Shown here piece after piece: positions 35,599-46,036 of a stretch of 64,000 nucleotides of DNA. Each line of letters opens with the position of its first letter. The first letter of the stretch is position 1. Source of the stretch: Chalara sp. BL73 (lineage: Eukaryota > Ascomycota > Leotiomycetes > Helotiales); contig CAKJVC010000148.1 in the NCBI GenBank assembly GCA_918026815.1, positions 992,001 to 1,056,000 on the forward strand, in the 5' to 3' direction. The notes beneath the pieces are model-generated. The model worked only from the letters and a program-made list of their open reading frames with translations, did no database searches and was not told the DNA's origin. The position numbers and the translations under genes were made by a program.

Positions 35599-37333
35599 CT
35601 ATATCTTCCTCCTTCGTGCTCGCCGGCCTTGGGGGATAGGTTTAATAAATATCAGAGCAGTGAGAGATCCGGCGCCAGCAAATGCAACAGCAACCCAAAA
35701 GCTGTTCCTGTATTCCGGCACCAAATCCTCGGGGATATCAGCACTTAGGAAAGAACTACCGATAGCGAGACCCAGCGCTGTAGCGACCTGCGCAGAAGTC
35801 TGCACAATACCAGAAACAAGGCCTTGATCTTCAGCTGGTGTGGCGGCATAGGCGACGTTTAGATAGTTGATGAAAAGGATCGCCGTCCCAAGAGACATGA
35901 CGACGGCACCAGGAAATGTGTATTGCCAGTATCCGGTATGGACGTCGTTCCGGGAGAATAAGATTACGCCTGAGGCGAGAATTATTGGTGCGATGACAAG
36001 AAGCCATTTTGGAGGCATGAACCTGTGATTATAGAATGGCCCCATTAATATGCAGAATATCAGCGTTCCGACAATAAGAGGACTCCACATGACGGCGGAG
36101 ATCAATGGGCCTCTCTATATATTAATTAGCACGAGCTCAGAAATGAAAGAAAAGAGGCTCAGTAGAAGGAAGACACACCTCTTGAACCCTGAGTAAGAAC
36201 GTTGAGCCATTAAGCACTGTAAGGAAGAAACTTCCGAACATGAACCCGGTCTCGACTGTCAAAGGCACCAAGTTGGAATACGTCCAAACCCTCCTTGGGA
36301 CCAGCGGGTCTACCCGTGGTAGATACTTCCATACAGCGAACTGTTCAAACAAAATAAAAGACACAAGAAGGACAACACCTATAACAATAGACGCAATGAC
36401 TTTAGCCTGGTCCCACCCAGTGGGTGCTTCTGTAAATCCGTAAACTATTATAGCACACGCAGCGGTAACGAGGAAGGCTCCAATTATATCGAGTGGTTTC
36501 CGTTCGATTGCAGGGTCACGAGGGGTAGGTTCTAAGAGCAAAAAGCAAGTCCGCATAAAACTGTGCTGATTCCCAGAGAAAGCCAAAGAACACTTCGATA
36601 GCCGAGACCAGTAGTTGCAAAGGCTCCTCCAACTAAAAGGGTGTCTTGTCAGTGGCTGCAAGATCATCGAAAATGTTCATCATCTTGTGGAAAGTGTGTA
36701 TCACGTACCTATACTACCTATGATCGCACCAGTAGTAGAGCTTACTCCAAGGGCCGCAACCGCCATCTCTCGTGCATGACCCTTATATGTAATTCCAACC
36801 ATTGCGTACGCTGTAGGTACTGTGCATGCAGCTGATGCGCCTTGAAGGGCACGGAAGATGCATAGAGCGATGAAGTTACTATCGATACCAGCGGCCAGGG
36901 CAGCGAAAAGAGAAAAAGCGAGGCCGAAAGAATAGACTTTCTTGTGGCCGTACATGTCACCTAGATACCAGAGAACTTCTTGTTAGTTTCTAACTTTTTA
37001 AAATCGAACAGTGCCCACTTGGCAATGAAAGTGTAATCACGAGAAAAGCTTACCGGCTCGACCCGCAATTAGCAAAAGACTACCAAAAGCCAAAGCATAA
37101 GCGCTTAAGCTCCAACTTGCCGTCGTTACACTAACATTATAATGCTTCGCAATATCCAATTGTCCATAGGTCAATCCCGTGACATTGAAGGAGTCGAGCG
37201 TAAGAGAGCCACAGATTACTGCGAAAGCGAGGGGTTTGGTTCGTGCTCGCAGCTTCGAGAGAAACGTGGCCGCGGGTATCGAAGAGGAAGCGCTCAATTG
37301 CGAGTTTTCACTGCTGTCAAGTGGTTTATCCAT
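35599..37333 (-). pseudogene. MFS drug:H+ antiporter (DHA2-type) with a one-base frameshift
   Basis: Four exons are clear: 37054-37333, 36709-36960, 36179-36632 and 35599-36114. The frame starts at the ATG at 37333. The splice of exon 1 to 2 rebuilds MFS motif A, GRAGDMYGHKKV. Transmembrane segments follow, with RALQGASAACTVPTAYAM (motif C-like region) and TTGAIIGSIGG. In exon 3 the frame breaks near 36540: GLAFC then stop in one frame, and LLLEPTPRDPAIERKPLDII in the next. Exon 3 is 454 nt, one less than the phase of its neighbours demands, consistent with loss of one G from a Trp codon. If whole it would be about 513 residues with 14 predicted helices. Either a recent pseudogene or an assembly error. 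Confidence 0.8.
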
Positions 37334-38190
37334 CGCAAAGAAGAGAGAAAACCGCTGGCCTGGGAGGGACAAGAAAACGGTGTAGTAGGGGAATGCAATC
37401 TGGGAAAAGAAAAATCGAACGAACGATGGAGTGGCAACAAGGTAAGCATATGAAGGAATTTGGACGACAGAGAAAAAGCTTATTATTAACCCAGACAGTC
37501 CTGAAGATATTTTAGAAGTTTTAAGCCTTATTCAGATTTGCAATCGTGTAAATGGGGCCGCCGAGAACGGCCGAAGGTACGGGAGAAACTCAAGTACATG
37601 GAAGCGCGCAGGTGGATGAGATTAAAGCGATGCGGAGGCGGTGCAATGAATGTGCTTTTGGGTCGGAAACAAGGATACTGGAAATTAGCAGAGATTTGCT
37701 TCGGTGCTTTGAAATGGAATGTAGACTGACCTAGCGGGACGCAGAAATTCGGCCATGTCCAAAACATTGAGTTTGATGCGCATCTGTGCCAAAAATCCAG
37801 GGGTTGCGGCAGACATCTAATCGAAGCACCTGGAACGACTTTACCTTACTAGCTGCGGCCACAACCTGGACACTAGATAGATGATCTAGAGTAATCCCTG
37901 GACTCGCCACGTGGAGCTGATTAATAGAGCGAACATGACTACTGACTAAGACATTTAGGAGGGAGATGATCACTAAACAATCCCGTGCTCGGCACTCGAA
38001 CGAGCCGCCTCCTTTCGGCAACGGGTCAATGTCATGCCGCTGGCTGCGGCGCCTTTGCAAAAGTGATGAGTCGAAGATTTCTCGATTTATTGGAGGAATG
38101 CGTTACTGCACGGGCTGAAACTTGCTTTTCCTTAAAAGCAAAGGTATTATTAAATGTTCGCGAGCGCCGCGTGATTCGCACTTGAAACGC
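37334..38190. other. Intergenic
   Basis: About 850 bp upstream of the transporter gene. No gene or RNA was found. Confidence 0.4.
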
Positions 38191-38191
38191 G

Positions 38192-38841
38192 TTAGGTCGA
38201 TTGAAACATGCTAATAGCACAAGCTAGAAAATTGACACTACCGTTCATAGCGTATTCGAGCCAATATGAAAGATTATTTGGTGGCACAGGTTGAGTAGGA
38301 TTCTTGTCGTGAAATGCTTTCAATGAAAAAGGGCTATTAGCTAACGAAGCCGCAAGATACCAATCAGGATCTTCGTCCCACCCTTTCCACTTAACTCGAT
38401 ACTTCAAGCGCTGGCCTACCAGCCGTACAGTTAACAGTTCCTAAACCTCGTGTTCCTTTTTACCATTAACTATAATAGGATCTGGTTCGGAGTTCTGCTG
38501 CCCTGAGTGGGTTGTTTGCGGTTTTACGAAGTTTCTCAGCATGGAATACAAGTGTACTTTAATGGAATCTGGAAGCTTGAGCTTGTATAAGTGGCCTATT
38601 TGTTTTAGAATCTCAAAAAGTTCTTTTATTTAATTAGCCAGCTTGCAACTAGGTCGGTGATTCTTCCAATGCTGAGTCGTAACCCATACGAAATCTCCTA
38701 CACCGAAATCAGGCTCCCGTCGGTGCTTATTCGCTTGCTTTGCGTATCGTTCCTGCGAGCGAGCCATATTCTCTCGAGCTGAATCCCAAGAATCATGAAT
38801 GCGGGTCACTAAAGCTTTGGCTTCTTCCCGATTGAGCTTTT
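38192..38841 (-). pseudogene. Ty3/gypsy chromodomain element, 3' end of pol (relic)
   Basis: Minus-strand pieces read IHDSWDSARENMARSQERYA, then KQANKHRREPDFGVGDFVWV, the tail of a gypsy integrase (GPY/F-type region). After stops and frame changes comes LKYRVKWKGWDEDPDWY and PFSLKAFHDKNPTQPVPPNN, a chromodomain. The same two blocks, in the same order, end the larger gypsy element at 56.1 kb (KQQAIQANKHRR, YQVKWVGIDYDP), but the sequences are only distantly similar, so this is another family. The relic is cut at its 5' side exactly where the LTR-like element at 38842 starts. Confidence 0.75.
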
Positions 38842-39015
38842 TGTCACGTCGCGTGCTCCCAAGCACACGTGATCCATATTAGGCGAGCTCCCCGAGCTCC
38901 TCGTGTATATATAGCCTGCTCTCCTCGAGCTCCCTCTTCCTTCCTTAGCTATAGATTCTCGTATAGTACCACAGCTGCCCTCTGTATCTGTAGATCCACA
39001 GCTCGTGCCGTGACA
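38842..39015 (+). mobile_element. Solo LTR-like element, family B copy 1
   Basis: A 174-bp unit starting TGTCACG and ending CGTGACA, with CGTGTATATATAG as probable TATA region followed by a pyrimidine-rich tract. No matching 5-bp flanking duplication is seen. Its last 115 bp or so are nearly identical to copy 2, which lies 212 bp away in the opposite orientation. Confidence 0.6.
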
Positions 39016-39124
39016 GCTATATCGCTTAAAATTTACAGGCTTTGCTACAGGGCTTAACTCTATAAGCAGCGCTATATCGCCTAAAATTTACAGTCTTTAT
39101 TACAGAGCCTAGCTTTATAAACAG
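39016..39124. repeat. Two 55-bp tandem repeats
   Basis: Two adjacent units beginning GCTATATCGC(T/C)TAAAATTTACAG, with about 10 differences between them, fill the space between family B copy 1 and a truncated family A LTR. No coding potential. Confidence 0.7.
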
Positions 39125-39227
39125 TGTAACAATCGGTATGCCCAGGGCACGGCACGGAGGTCATGATACAGGAGCAAGGGGTGATGATCAGGGTATGAGG
39201 GGTTTCAGACCCAATACGGGGGAGAGT
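39125..39227 (+). mobile_element. Truncated solo LTR, family A copy 1
   Basis: Starts TGTAACAATCGGTATGCCCA and matches the first 100 bp of the complete family A LTR at 44281-44540 (which lies on the opposite strand). It stops at GGGGGAGAGT, where family B copy 2 begins, and does not resume beyond it. Confidence 0.7.
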
Positions 39228-39400
39228 TGTCACGGTACGAGCTGTGGATCTACAGATACAGAGGGCAGCTGTGGTACTATACGAGAATCTATAGCTAAGG
39301 AAGGAAGAGGGAGCTCGAGGAGAGCAGGCTATATATACACGAGGGAGCCCTAGTGGCTCGGCAGCAGGGCACGTGCCCGACCAGGGTCGGTACCGTGACA
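39228..39400 (-). mobile_element. Solo LTR-like element, family B copy 2 (inverted)
   Basis: 173 bp bounded by TGTCACGG and CCGTGACA. Read on the minus strand, its right-hand 115 bp repeats copy 1 almost exactly, while the first 55 bp differ, as if the U3 portion had been exchanged. Copies 1 and 2 form a large inverted repeat. Confidence 0.6.
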
Positions 39401-40718
39401 GCCTTATTAGAGTATTTTAAACCCTGCACTCGCTTACCTCCCCTGCTCCAGGGCGTTGCACGTGGGGTGTAGACTTCTGCCTAAGGATTCAATCATGTCG
39501 CCGAATATCGGCGCCTGTACAAATTTCGCCAGCGAATACAGTAGAAATCGAAACCGGCTTCTCTACGAATAGTCTCTTATTAACACTGCTCTTTGCCTTT
39601 CCAGAACGATATTTCAAGGGCAAATACCGGCTCACAAAGAACGCGCACGAAAACGCCCGTGAAAGAAAGGCGATTCCAGGTAGCTTGCATATCGCTTCGC
39701 AAAATTTTTAGTGTGGTCCAAAGGGCAAAGGCCAAAGGGCAAAGGGCAAAGGTCTAGTGAACACGGAATAAATAGATCTGGCAAAATCGCATTTTCCTAT
39801 CAACTTCCAGACCAAGTACTTTTACAGTTTGGACACGAGCTGCAGAGTGAAATTCATACCATCATCCTATCCTTAGGACTTGGGGAGTCACGCCTCTCTC
39901 GAATTGTAAGAAATCAAAAGCCTGCAGGCCCGTCGTCATACACCGAGAGCCTGGCCTACTTCCCATCTTGAGGTTGACGAATACTTTGTCAGTTACTGTG
40001 CTAGGTTTCGACGAGTCCCACCTTAGCCATCAAGTCAATAAGCTATTGATAGCAGACAACTACGATTCCATACTTGTTTGTGAGTAATTAAGGAGCTGAC
40101 GACAGAAAATGAACGTGGATACTGTCACCTCCACAGAGAACCAATTCGTGCCTCTGGATCACTATCCGATCTGCGACTGCCCTGTCCTGTAAGTACCTCC
40201 AATATTCCATTTTGGGCATGCGAAGATCTTTAGGTTTGCTGATGCTAACTGCCAAACTAAACCATTGATTATACAATAGGGTATAAGACATCAGAAATCG
40301 AGTTGAAGTATAGGACAATGGGTTTGATCCTGTCCTATCTCTAACTTACTAGCAGCGTTCTACGTGGGATAGGAAGATTGAAGATGGGATTCAAGTGTTT
40401 TTATAAGTATCCATTAGACAGCTCAGGATGACTGGGCTATTGTGAGACTCGTGTCGAGTCAGCAGAACAGTCTATGCCAGGGCACTGGTTCTTTCATCCA
40501 ATTGAGCGAGTCGGATCTTGGATTCTAGGGTGGAGAGAATCCGCCCAGTCCGCGAAGGTGTTTCTGGTTACAGCCCTTCTAAGTCTGGGGACAAAATGTA
40601 TACTTATAGAAAACAAAGCTATGGTAGGTTAGGTAGGTTTTTGTTTTCGCCTTCCCTTCCCTCCCTCCATTGTTGTCAACATCATCTCGCTCAATGATTG
40701 AGTGAGACAAGAATATAT
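39401..40718. other. Intergenic with a short AAAGGGC/AAAGGCC tandem run
   Basis: About 1.3 kb. A run of 7-bp AAAGGGC-like units lies at about 39719-39752. Nothing else is recognised; the last few hundred bases should contain the promoter of the C2H2 gene. Confidence 0.4.
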
Positions 40719-41960
40719 ATGCGATGTAAGTTCCACTCCGGCAATTTGGACCAGAGCTTACTGGCCCCAGGGGCCCATTGGCCCTACTTCCTGATTTCTG
40801 ATGTTTTATACCCTTTCCCGTTACGAATCATTGGAACGATACGCTTCAGGCCTCCCATTTCTCCTAACATTGTTACTCGACGAGGTAACAGCACTTTGAA
40901 CTTCCAAGCTGGTAACATATATGATGAGGGTCGAAACGACGGAACACAACTGCCTATAAGGGGGCATGGAGATGCCGTAGGGTATGGTAATGCCGTCTGG
41001 TATGGTAATACCATAGGGAATGGTGATGACATAGGGTATGGAGTGGCCATTGGCCATCTTGCATGCTTAGGAGATTTCAAAAATAACCTTGGGAGGAGCT
41101 TCATTGCAAATAGTAAAATTCCATTGGCAATCCTTTGTCCGTGTATGCAGTTTGCAATTGCACGCTCTGACATCGGCAACACAAGGTCAGCCTTGGATCA
41201 TGAGGGGCTACAGGCAAATTTTGGCCACGACTCGTTTGACGATCCGCCATTGCTAGACATGGCAACGCCGCAGCTCAGTGTTAACCTACCAGACCTCTCG
41301 ACTACTCCAGATGTAGATACTGGCATATTTCTGTCGGATTTCAACACGTATGTTACGTTGTTGCTTCATTTTCGTTCTGACAGAATACTAAGACCGCTTG
41401 AAAGATCACCCGAGCCGTCTGTTGATTTGGATTTTTTGGCATTTGAAGCCACTAGCTCTGAAATACAACTGTATGTGCCTTTGACTTGGCCTACATTTCA
41501 TGAAGAGCTCACCATGTGATAGCGCAAATTCTTTCGCTTCAAACACTCTAGAGAACACAAACATCTCAATCTTAGAATCACGCCAGTTAGTCCGCTCCTG
41601 CTTTTGAATCGGTTATTTCTGCTAGGCTAACAACTCCTTCCAGAGCTACCGACGTTAAAGTGAATGGGCTCTTGGAAAGAGCCTCCGGCGCGCCCACTCA
41701 GCCGTAAGTCCTCTAGTACAATACTCAGTTCTAGCCATTTTCCTAACAGCAGAACCAAAAGGCGAAGATTTTCTTGCGGTCTTAATGGCTGCCAACGCTC
41801 ATATAAGAGAGTATACGATCTTCAACGCCACCAGAATGCGCATTTCGGCATTCGCAGTCACAGCTGCAGCTTCTATCGATGTGAGAGATCAGGAAGAAAT
41901 GGTTTTGTCAGAAAGGATCATTTGCGGCAGCATTTGAGACAGGTACATGGTGTTTCTTGA
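40719..41960 (+). CDS. C2H2 zinc-finger protein
   Basis: Five exons join in frame: 40719-41347, 41393-41470, 41523-41585, 41644-41703 and 41750-41960 (346 residues). The C-terminal pair of fingers is clear: FSCGLNGCQRSYKRVYDLQR with HQNAH, then CSFYRCERSGRNGFVRKDHL with RQHLRQVH. A basic patch TKRRRF precedes them and could be a nuclear signal. Upstream there is an acidic Ser/Pro-rich region and a Gly/Tyr/Asn-rich repeat (GDAVGYGNAVWYGNTIGNGD). Such fungal proteins are usually transcription factors; targets are unknown. The 5' end is the weak point: the first ATG in frame follows a short upstream ATG ending in a stop, and a GTAAGT seven bases after the ATG could be a real donor. The 45-nt first intron is also in frame and may be retained. 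Confidence 0.6.
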
Positions 41961-42416
41961 TAGGTTTTTTTTAAAAAAAATTTAAGGGGGGAGCGGAGGA
42001 AGTAAGCGAATGCAAGGTTTAAAATACCGCTAGCTATAATAGGGATAGTGTGTCCAGAAGCGAGAGTTAAGTTTAAAAACATTGATTTTAGGACTGAAGC
42101 CGATTTCGCCTTTTACTGTATCTCTTCTGGCTTTTCAGTCAAACTGCTTCGTACTCCGCTTGAAACGACGAACCGCTTCGATTCTTAGCCCTGGCCTCCA
42201 AGGGGAATCCGCTCTTTTGCAAAATTGCTGACGAATTCAAAGATGACCTTAATAATAACAGCAAGAGTGCCGAAAGGAGCACGGTATCAGCACGGTAGAC
42301 TGTGATAACCTAGCTAAGACGTTAATAGCAGTTCAGATGGTTGCAACGTGGCAACGATAACGAGCACAGTAAAGCCCTGACGACTAAAAGCAATACTACT
42401 CACGCTATATAACGAC
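41961..42416. other. Intergenic
   Basis: About 450 bp with a T/A homopolymer run followed by G-rich bases just after the C2H2 gene. No feature recognised. Confidence 0.4.
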
Positions 42417-42514
42417 GGCACAATAAAGATGGCACAATGAAGATGGCACAATAAAGGTGGCACAATAAAGGTGGCACAACGAAAATAGCATAATAAAAAT
42501 GGCATAATGAAGAT
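42417..42514. repeat. 14-bp minisatellite, seven units
   Basis: Seven tandem units of GGCACAATAAAGAT with one to four changes each. It ends about 45 bp before the hAT-like element. The minus-strand frame through it (CHLYCATFIV...) is a by-product. Confidence 0.85.
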
Positions 42515-42559
42515 GGTAAAAATGGCACACCAAAAAGCGTACAATAATGGCAGCATGAC

Positions 42560-43279
42560 TAGACTGCGCAGAAACCCACGGGGCGGGGCGGGGTCCCCAA
42601 CCCATGGGACCCCGTGGGTTGGGGGCATCTAGTCTCGACGCCCCATGGGGTGGGTTATGTATTTTGCCCCCGACCCGCGGGACCCCGATGGGACTTTAAT
42701 AAAAATCACTTAGTAATGCAAAATTCTAGTACACGTGATAATACTTTAAACGAATCGTATTAAAATTACGCCAAGTAAATGATCTACATTACTAACTATA
42801 TTAGTATAAAGATTAATAAAACTTAATACACGCTACGTTTAACGAACTAATCAATAGACTTTATTTTATTCGGCTCGCGGAAAGCTTTTTTCCGCTTTAC
42901 GAAAACGTAGAATAAAGTTTAAAAGTTCAAAATCTCAAATCTCAAAAACAAAAAACAAAAGGGCAAAATGCAAAACGTTACAGTACGTATATAACACGTG
43001 ATTATATATTCAAAAAAATTACAAAAATGTTTAACGTATGTTTAATTTGTTTTTTTAAATGTTTTTTTTAAATGTTTTATAGTTTTAAATTCTTAAATTT
43101 TTCACTATTGTTGCTTACTAATATCACGTGTTAATACAATTCTGGGTTCTTGGCGGGTTGCTAAAAACCCGCGGGTCGGGGTAAAAGCTTTTGATAAACC
43201 CCACCCCATGGGGTGGGACCCCGATGGGTGGGGTCAAGTAGGTGAAAACCCGCCCCGTGGGACCCCAGTTCGCAGTCTA
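42560..43279. mobile_element. hAT-like non-autonomous DNA transposon (720 bp) with 8-bp target duplication
   Basis: The ends are TAGACTGCG and CGCAGTCTA, a perfect 9-bp terminal inverted repeat, with similar sequence (CCCACGGGGCGGG) about 10 bp further in on both sides. It is flanked on both sides by AGCATGAC (42552-42559 and 43280-43287), an exact 8-bp duplication as made by hAT transposases. The outer 130 bp at each end are GC-rich and full of inverted GGGACCCCGATGGG-type subterminal repeats; the centre is AT-rich and has no coding frame. This layout fits a non-autonomous hAT element mobilised by a transposase elsewhere. Confidence 0.8.
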
Positions 43280-43300
43280 AGCATGACGATGGCAGGCATT

Positions 43301-43621
43301 TGTCACGGCCCTGGCCTTCTGGGGCGGAGCTCACCACCGGATGCCCCAGAAGCTCGGACAGAGCACAGCACCGGACACCCCAGAGCTCGGACAGAGCACG
43401 ACACCGGACAACCCAGGGCTCAGGCGGAGCTTAGCACCGGACACCGCAAAGCTCGCCTATCCTGGCCTCCGGCCAGTTCCTGTATATAGAGCACTGCTTT
43501 CCTTCCCTCCTTCTGTCCGTAGCTTGTTCTCTTAGTTATAACAATTGATAGTTGTTTACACCTCTGAGTCCTTCTATCTAGATCCACGGATCGAGATCCC
43601 TATTCAGCTTGTGTTGTTACA
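43301..43621 (+). mobile_element. Solo LTR, family C copy 1, with 5-bp target duplication
   Basis: 321 bp from TGTCACGGCC to TTGTTACA, flanked on both sides by GCATT (43296-43300 and 43622-43626). A TGTATATAGAGCAC region gives a probable TATA box. It shares its start, promoter area and downstream part with the solo LTR at 62322 and, less fully, with the 5' LTR of the gypsy element at 61982. It lies 13 bp from the right-hand target duplication of the hAT-like element. Confidence 0.85.
43322..43450 (+). repeat. 33-bp minisatellite inside the LTR
   Basis: About four tandem units; three full 33-bp units start at 43352, 43385 and 43418 with GCTC(G/A)G and contain CACCGGACA. It sits in the U3 part of LTR family C copy 1 and makes it longer than its relatives. 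Confidence 0.8.
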
Positions 43622-44280
43622 GCATTGAGCATTACGTATTACAGAGCAAGCACGATAAAGGAATGTCAAAAGTTGGTTATAATCTCTTGTGTCAAAACCC
43701 GATGAAAAATAAACATTAAATCTAAATTACTATGCAGCAACAGGTCGTGAAGCCAACCCCGGCTTGCCTCAAACTTACTGATTTTCTATTACACGTTTAA
43801 ATAGTAATCTTGGCCTTTACTACCACATTTTCGCTACTAGGGCTCTCCATAGTTCTGGCACAATCTCATTTTCCGCAATTGGTGTTTGCATCACTGAGGC
43901 TCTCGATAGCGCCGGCGCTCTGCTCGTTCGCGCCATCTTGGCATTTGGTTCTGGCTCTGGCTCTTTTGCCTTTGCTTCTAGCACAGTACTTTGGCGCTTC
44001 CGACCCCGTGTTATCTTGTATGCGGTGACTTCCTCTGCTTCTAGTGTGCCACTTTTGCGCTTCCGACCCCATTTACCCTTACCTTTAGCTTTTTTGGCAG
44101 CGTCTTTTATGACACGCTTCGCTCGTGCTTCCACGAGGTCCTCATAGCTCATGACCTTCGCCTTCCTTAGCACCAATGACTTGGTCGATCGTCGAACTTT
44201 AGCTTCGTTGATTGTAGTTAGGAACTTAATTCGGTCCTCTTGGAGAATAGCCTGAGCAGAGGATTTCTGGAACGCTTTGG

Positions 44281-44540
44281 TGTAACGACGCAAGGAATCA
44301 CTGGCTAGAATAGAGGCATATGGGAGTGCGTACAATAGGCTGATAGTGATTGCCTTATAGGTCTAAAGTACTAAGGATACCAAAACACGAAGAGCAACTG
44401 TAGAGAATAGGAACAGGCCCTTATATAGGCGACTCCGACTCTCCCCCGTATTGGGTCTGAAACCCCTCATACCCTGATCATCACCCCTTGCTCCTGTATC
44501 CTGGCCTCCGTGCCGTGCCTTGGGCATACCGATTGTTACA
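44281..44540 (-). mobile_element. Solo LTR, family A copy 2, inside the pogo transposase
   Basis: 260 bp; on the minus strand it begins TGTAACAATCGG and ends CGTCGTTACA, with CTATATAAGGGCC as TATA region. The target duplication TTTGG is perfect (44276-44280 and 44541-44545). Taking out the LTR and one TTTGG brings the two parts of the transposase reading frame together without a shift, so the insertion point is exact. It carries no coding sequence. Confidence 0.92.
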
Positions 44541-45735
44541 TTTGGTACATTTCTGTAAGTGCTTTTCTAAGTTCTGTTTGCTCGTTTCGTCAAGCGCATG
44601 AGCCTCTTGGATAATCAAGTTCTGCAGTAACATAAAAGACTCTGCTAATATTAGTGTCACAAAAGTTTGCGGTTCTACGTCTTGCCGACAAGACTCTACT
44701 TTCACTTTATCGGCGCTTGAAATAGCTGGTTCAGCTAGAAGAGCGGGTATACTTCTGAGCACTCTATTTAGATTGAACAGAATCAGACCGCTTGCAGCGA
44801 AGCTAGCCTTGATATTCTTTGGCGTGAACGCTACTTTCCTTGCGGAGCTATATAAAGCGGTGAAGTGCTCTTTGCCGATTGTATTTACACCTCTTTGCTC
44901 GAGTCGATCAACCTGGTCACAATAAACTGCTTTGAGTGGAGCAAACAGTGCTATATCACAAAGCTGGAGCTTGTAGGAAGTATAAAAAAGGAAACGACAT
45001 AAAAAAATATTGTTCTCGAAACAAAACTTTAAGATTTCGAAAGTCTCGTGCGTTCCGAAGCCGTCGCAAATCAAAACGCGTAGTCTTTTGTTCGTTCGTT
45101 TTTTAGTTTCGAGATCAAATATACGCTTTAGCTACTCGAAGCTAATTATGAAGTCGGTATATCCAGAGTCGAAGCACGCATACTGCTATTCAGAAGTATA
45201 AAAAGTAGTCCAGTTGCTTCGATAGGTATTCGCTGGCCAGATTATCATCGGGTTCAAATACTTACTATCGCTACTGATACATTCGATCGCAGTCACAGAA
45301 GTGCGCTTAACTCGCGCACCGCGATAGTCTCGCTCGTCATGCTTACTTACGAAGACTTTAACAAAGCTTAGCATAAACAGCATTACTCCAGTCTCGTTTA
45401 TATTATACACATTCTCGGCCAAGACAGCCGAATCCTGTAATACTTCTTTTATCACTTTAAATCAGTGTACGATCTTTCTATAAATATTTTTCTTGTAACG
45501 TTTCCAGTCTAAAAATTTGACTCTTCGCGCTAGTAGTATAAAATGGCGTTTTTCTAAAGCTTTTGTTCAGTTCCGACCAGGAGCTTTAGAAGGCTTATCA
45601 GTAGTAAGTCGATTGCGAGTGACACTATAGTCTAGTAAAAGGATAAACTTCATTCGTATCGAATAACCAAAGTTGGACATTTGAAGTAAATACTTAACTA
45701 TAACTTCTTTTTCGTACGGTCTAAGGTACTGTTGC

Positions 45736-46036
45736 TGTAACAATCGAAGGCATATGGACTCCTGATCACGTGGCAAGGTACGGACCCAAGATGGGGGAGA
45801 GCCCATACGGACCCCCTTCGGACATGGCACTCATATCCCTTACGGACCTAGGTACGACACGGACTCCGGAAGGATATGGAGAGGGATATAAAAGGCGCTT
45901 CTTATGTCTACAAGATTATTTCTTTCTCTATGTTTTTTATATCCTTCGTAGTAGACCTCTTAGAATGCTACTATTAGCCTAAGATACGTACTCCCATATA
46001 CCTCTACTCAGCCTGCAGTGTTCTAGCGTCGTTACA
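45736..46036 (+). mobile_element. Solo LTR, family A copy 3, with 5-bp target duplication
   Basis: 301 bp from TGTAACAATCGAAGG to GTCGTTACA on the plus strand, with GGGATATAAAAGGCG as TATA region. GTTGC flanks both sides (45731-45735 and 46037-46041). The termini are those of family A but the middle is diverged. It interrupts the N-terminal part of the pogo transposase, within the Gln-rich stretch before YLRPYEKE. Confidence 0.88.

Noticed and set aside
37980..38050. tRNA-like piece (GTTCGAGTGCCGAGC on the minus strand)
   Set aside because: A T-arm-like motif only; no A box and no matching acceptor stem.
39711..39760. AAAGGGC runs considered as telomere-like
   Set aside because: Not the fungal TTAGGG repeat and only a few units; a simple-sequence run.
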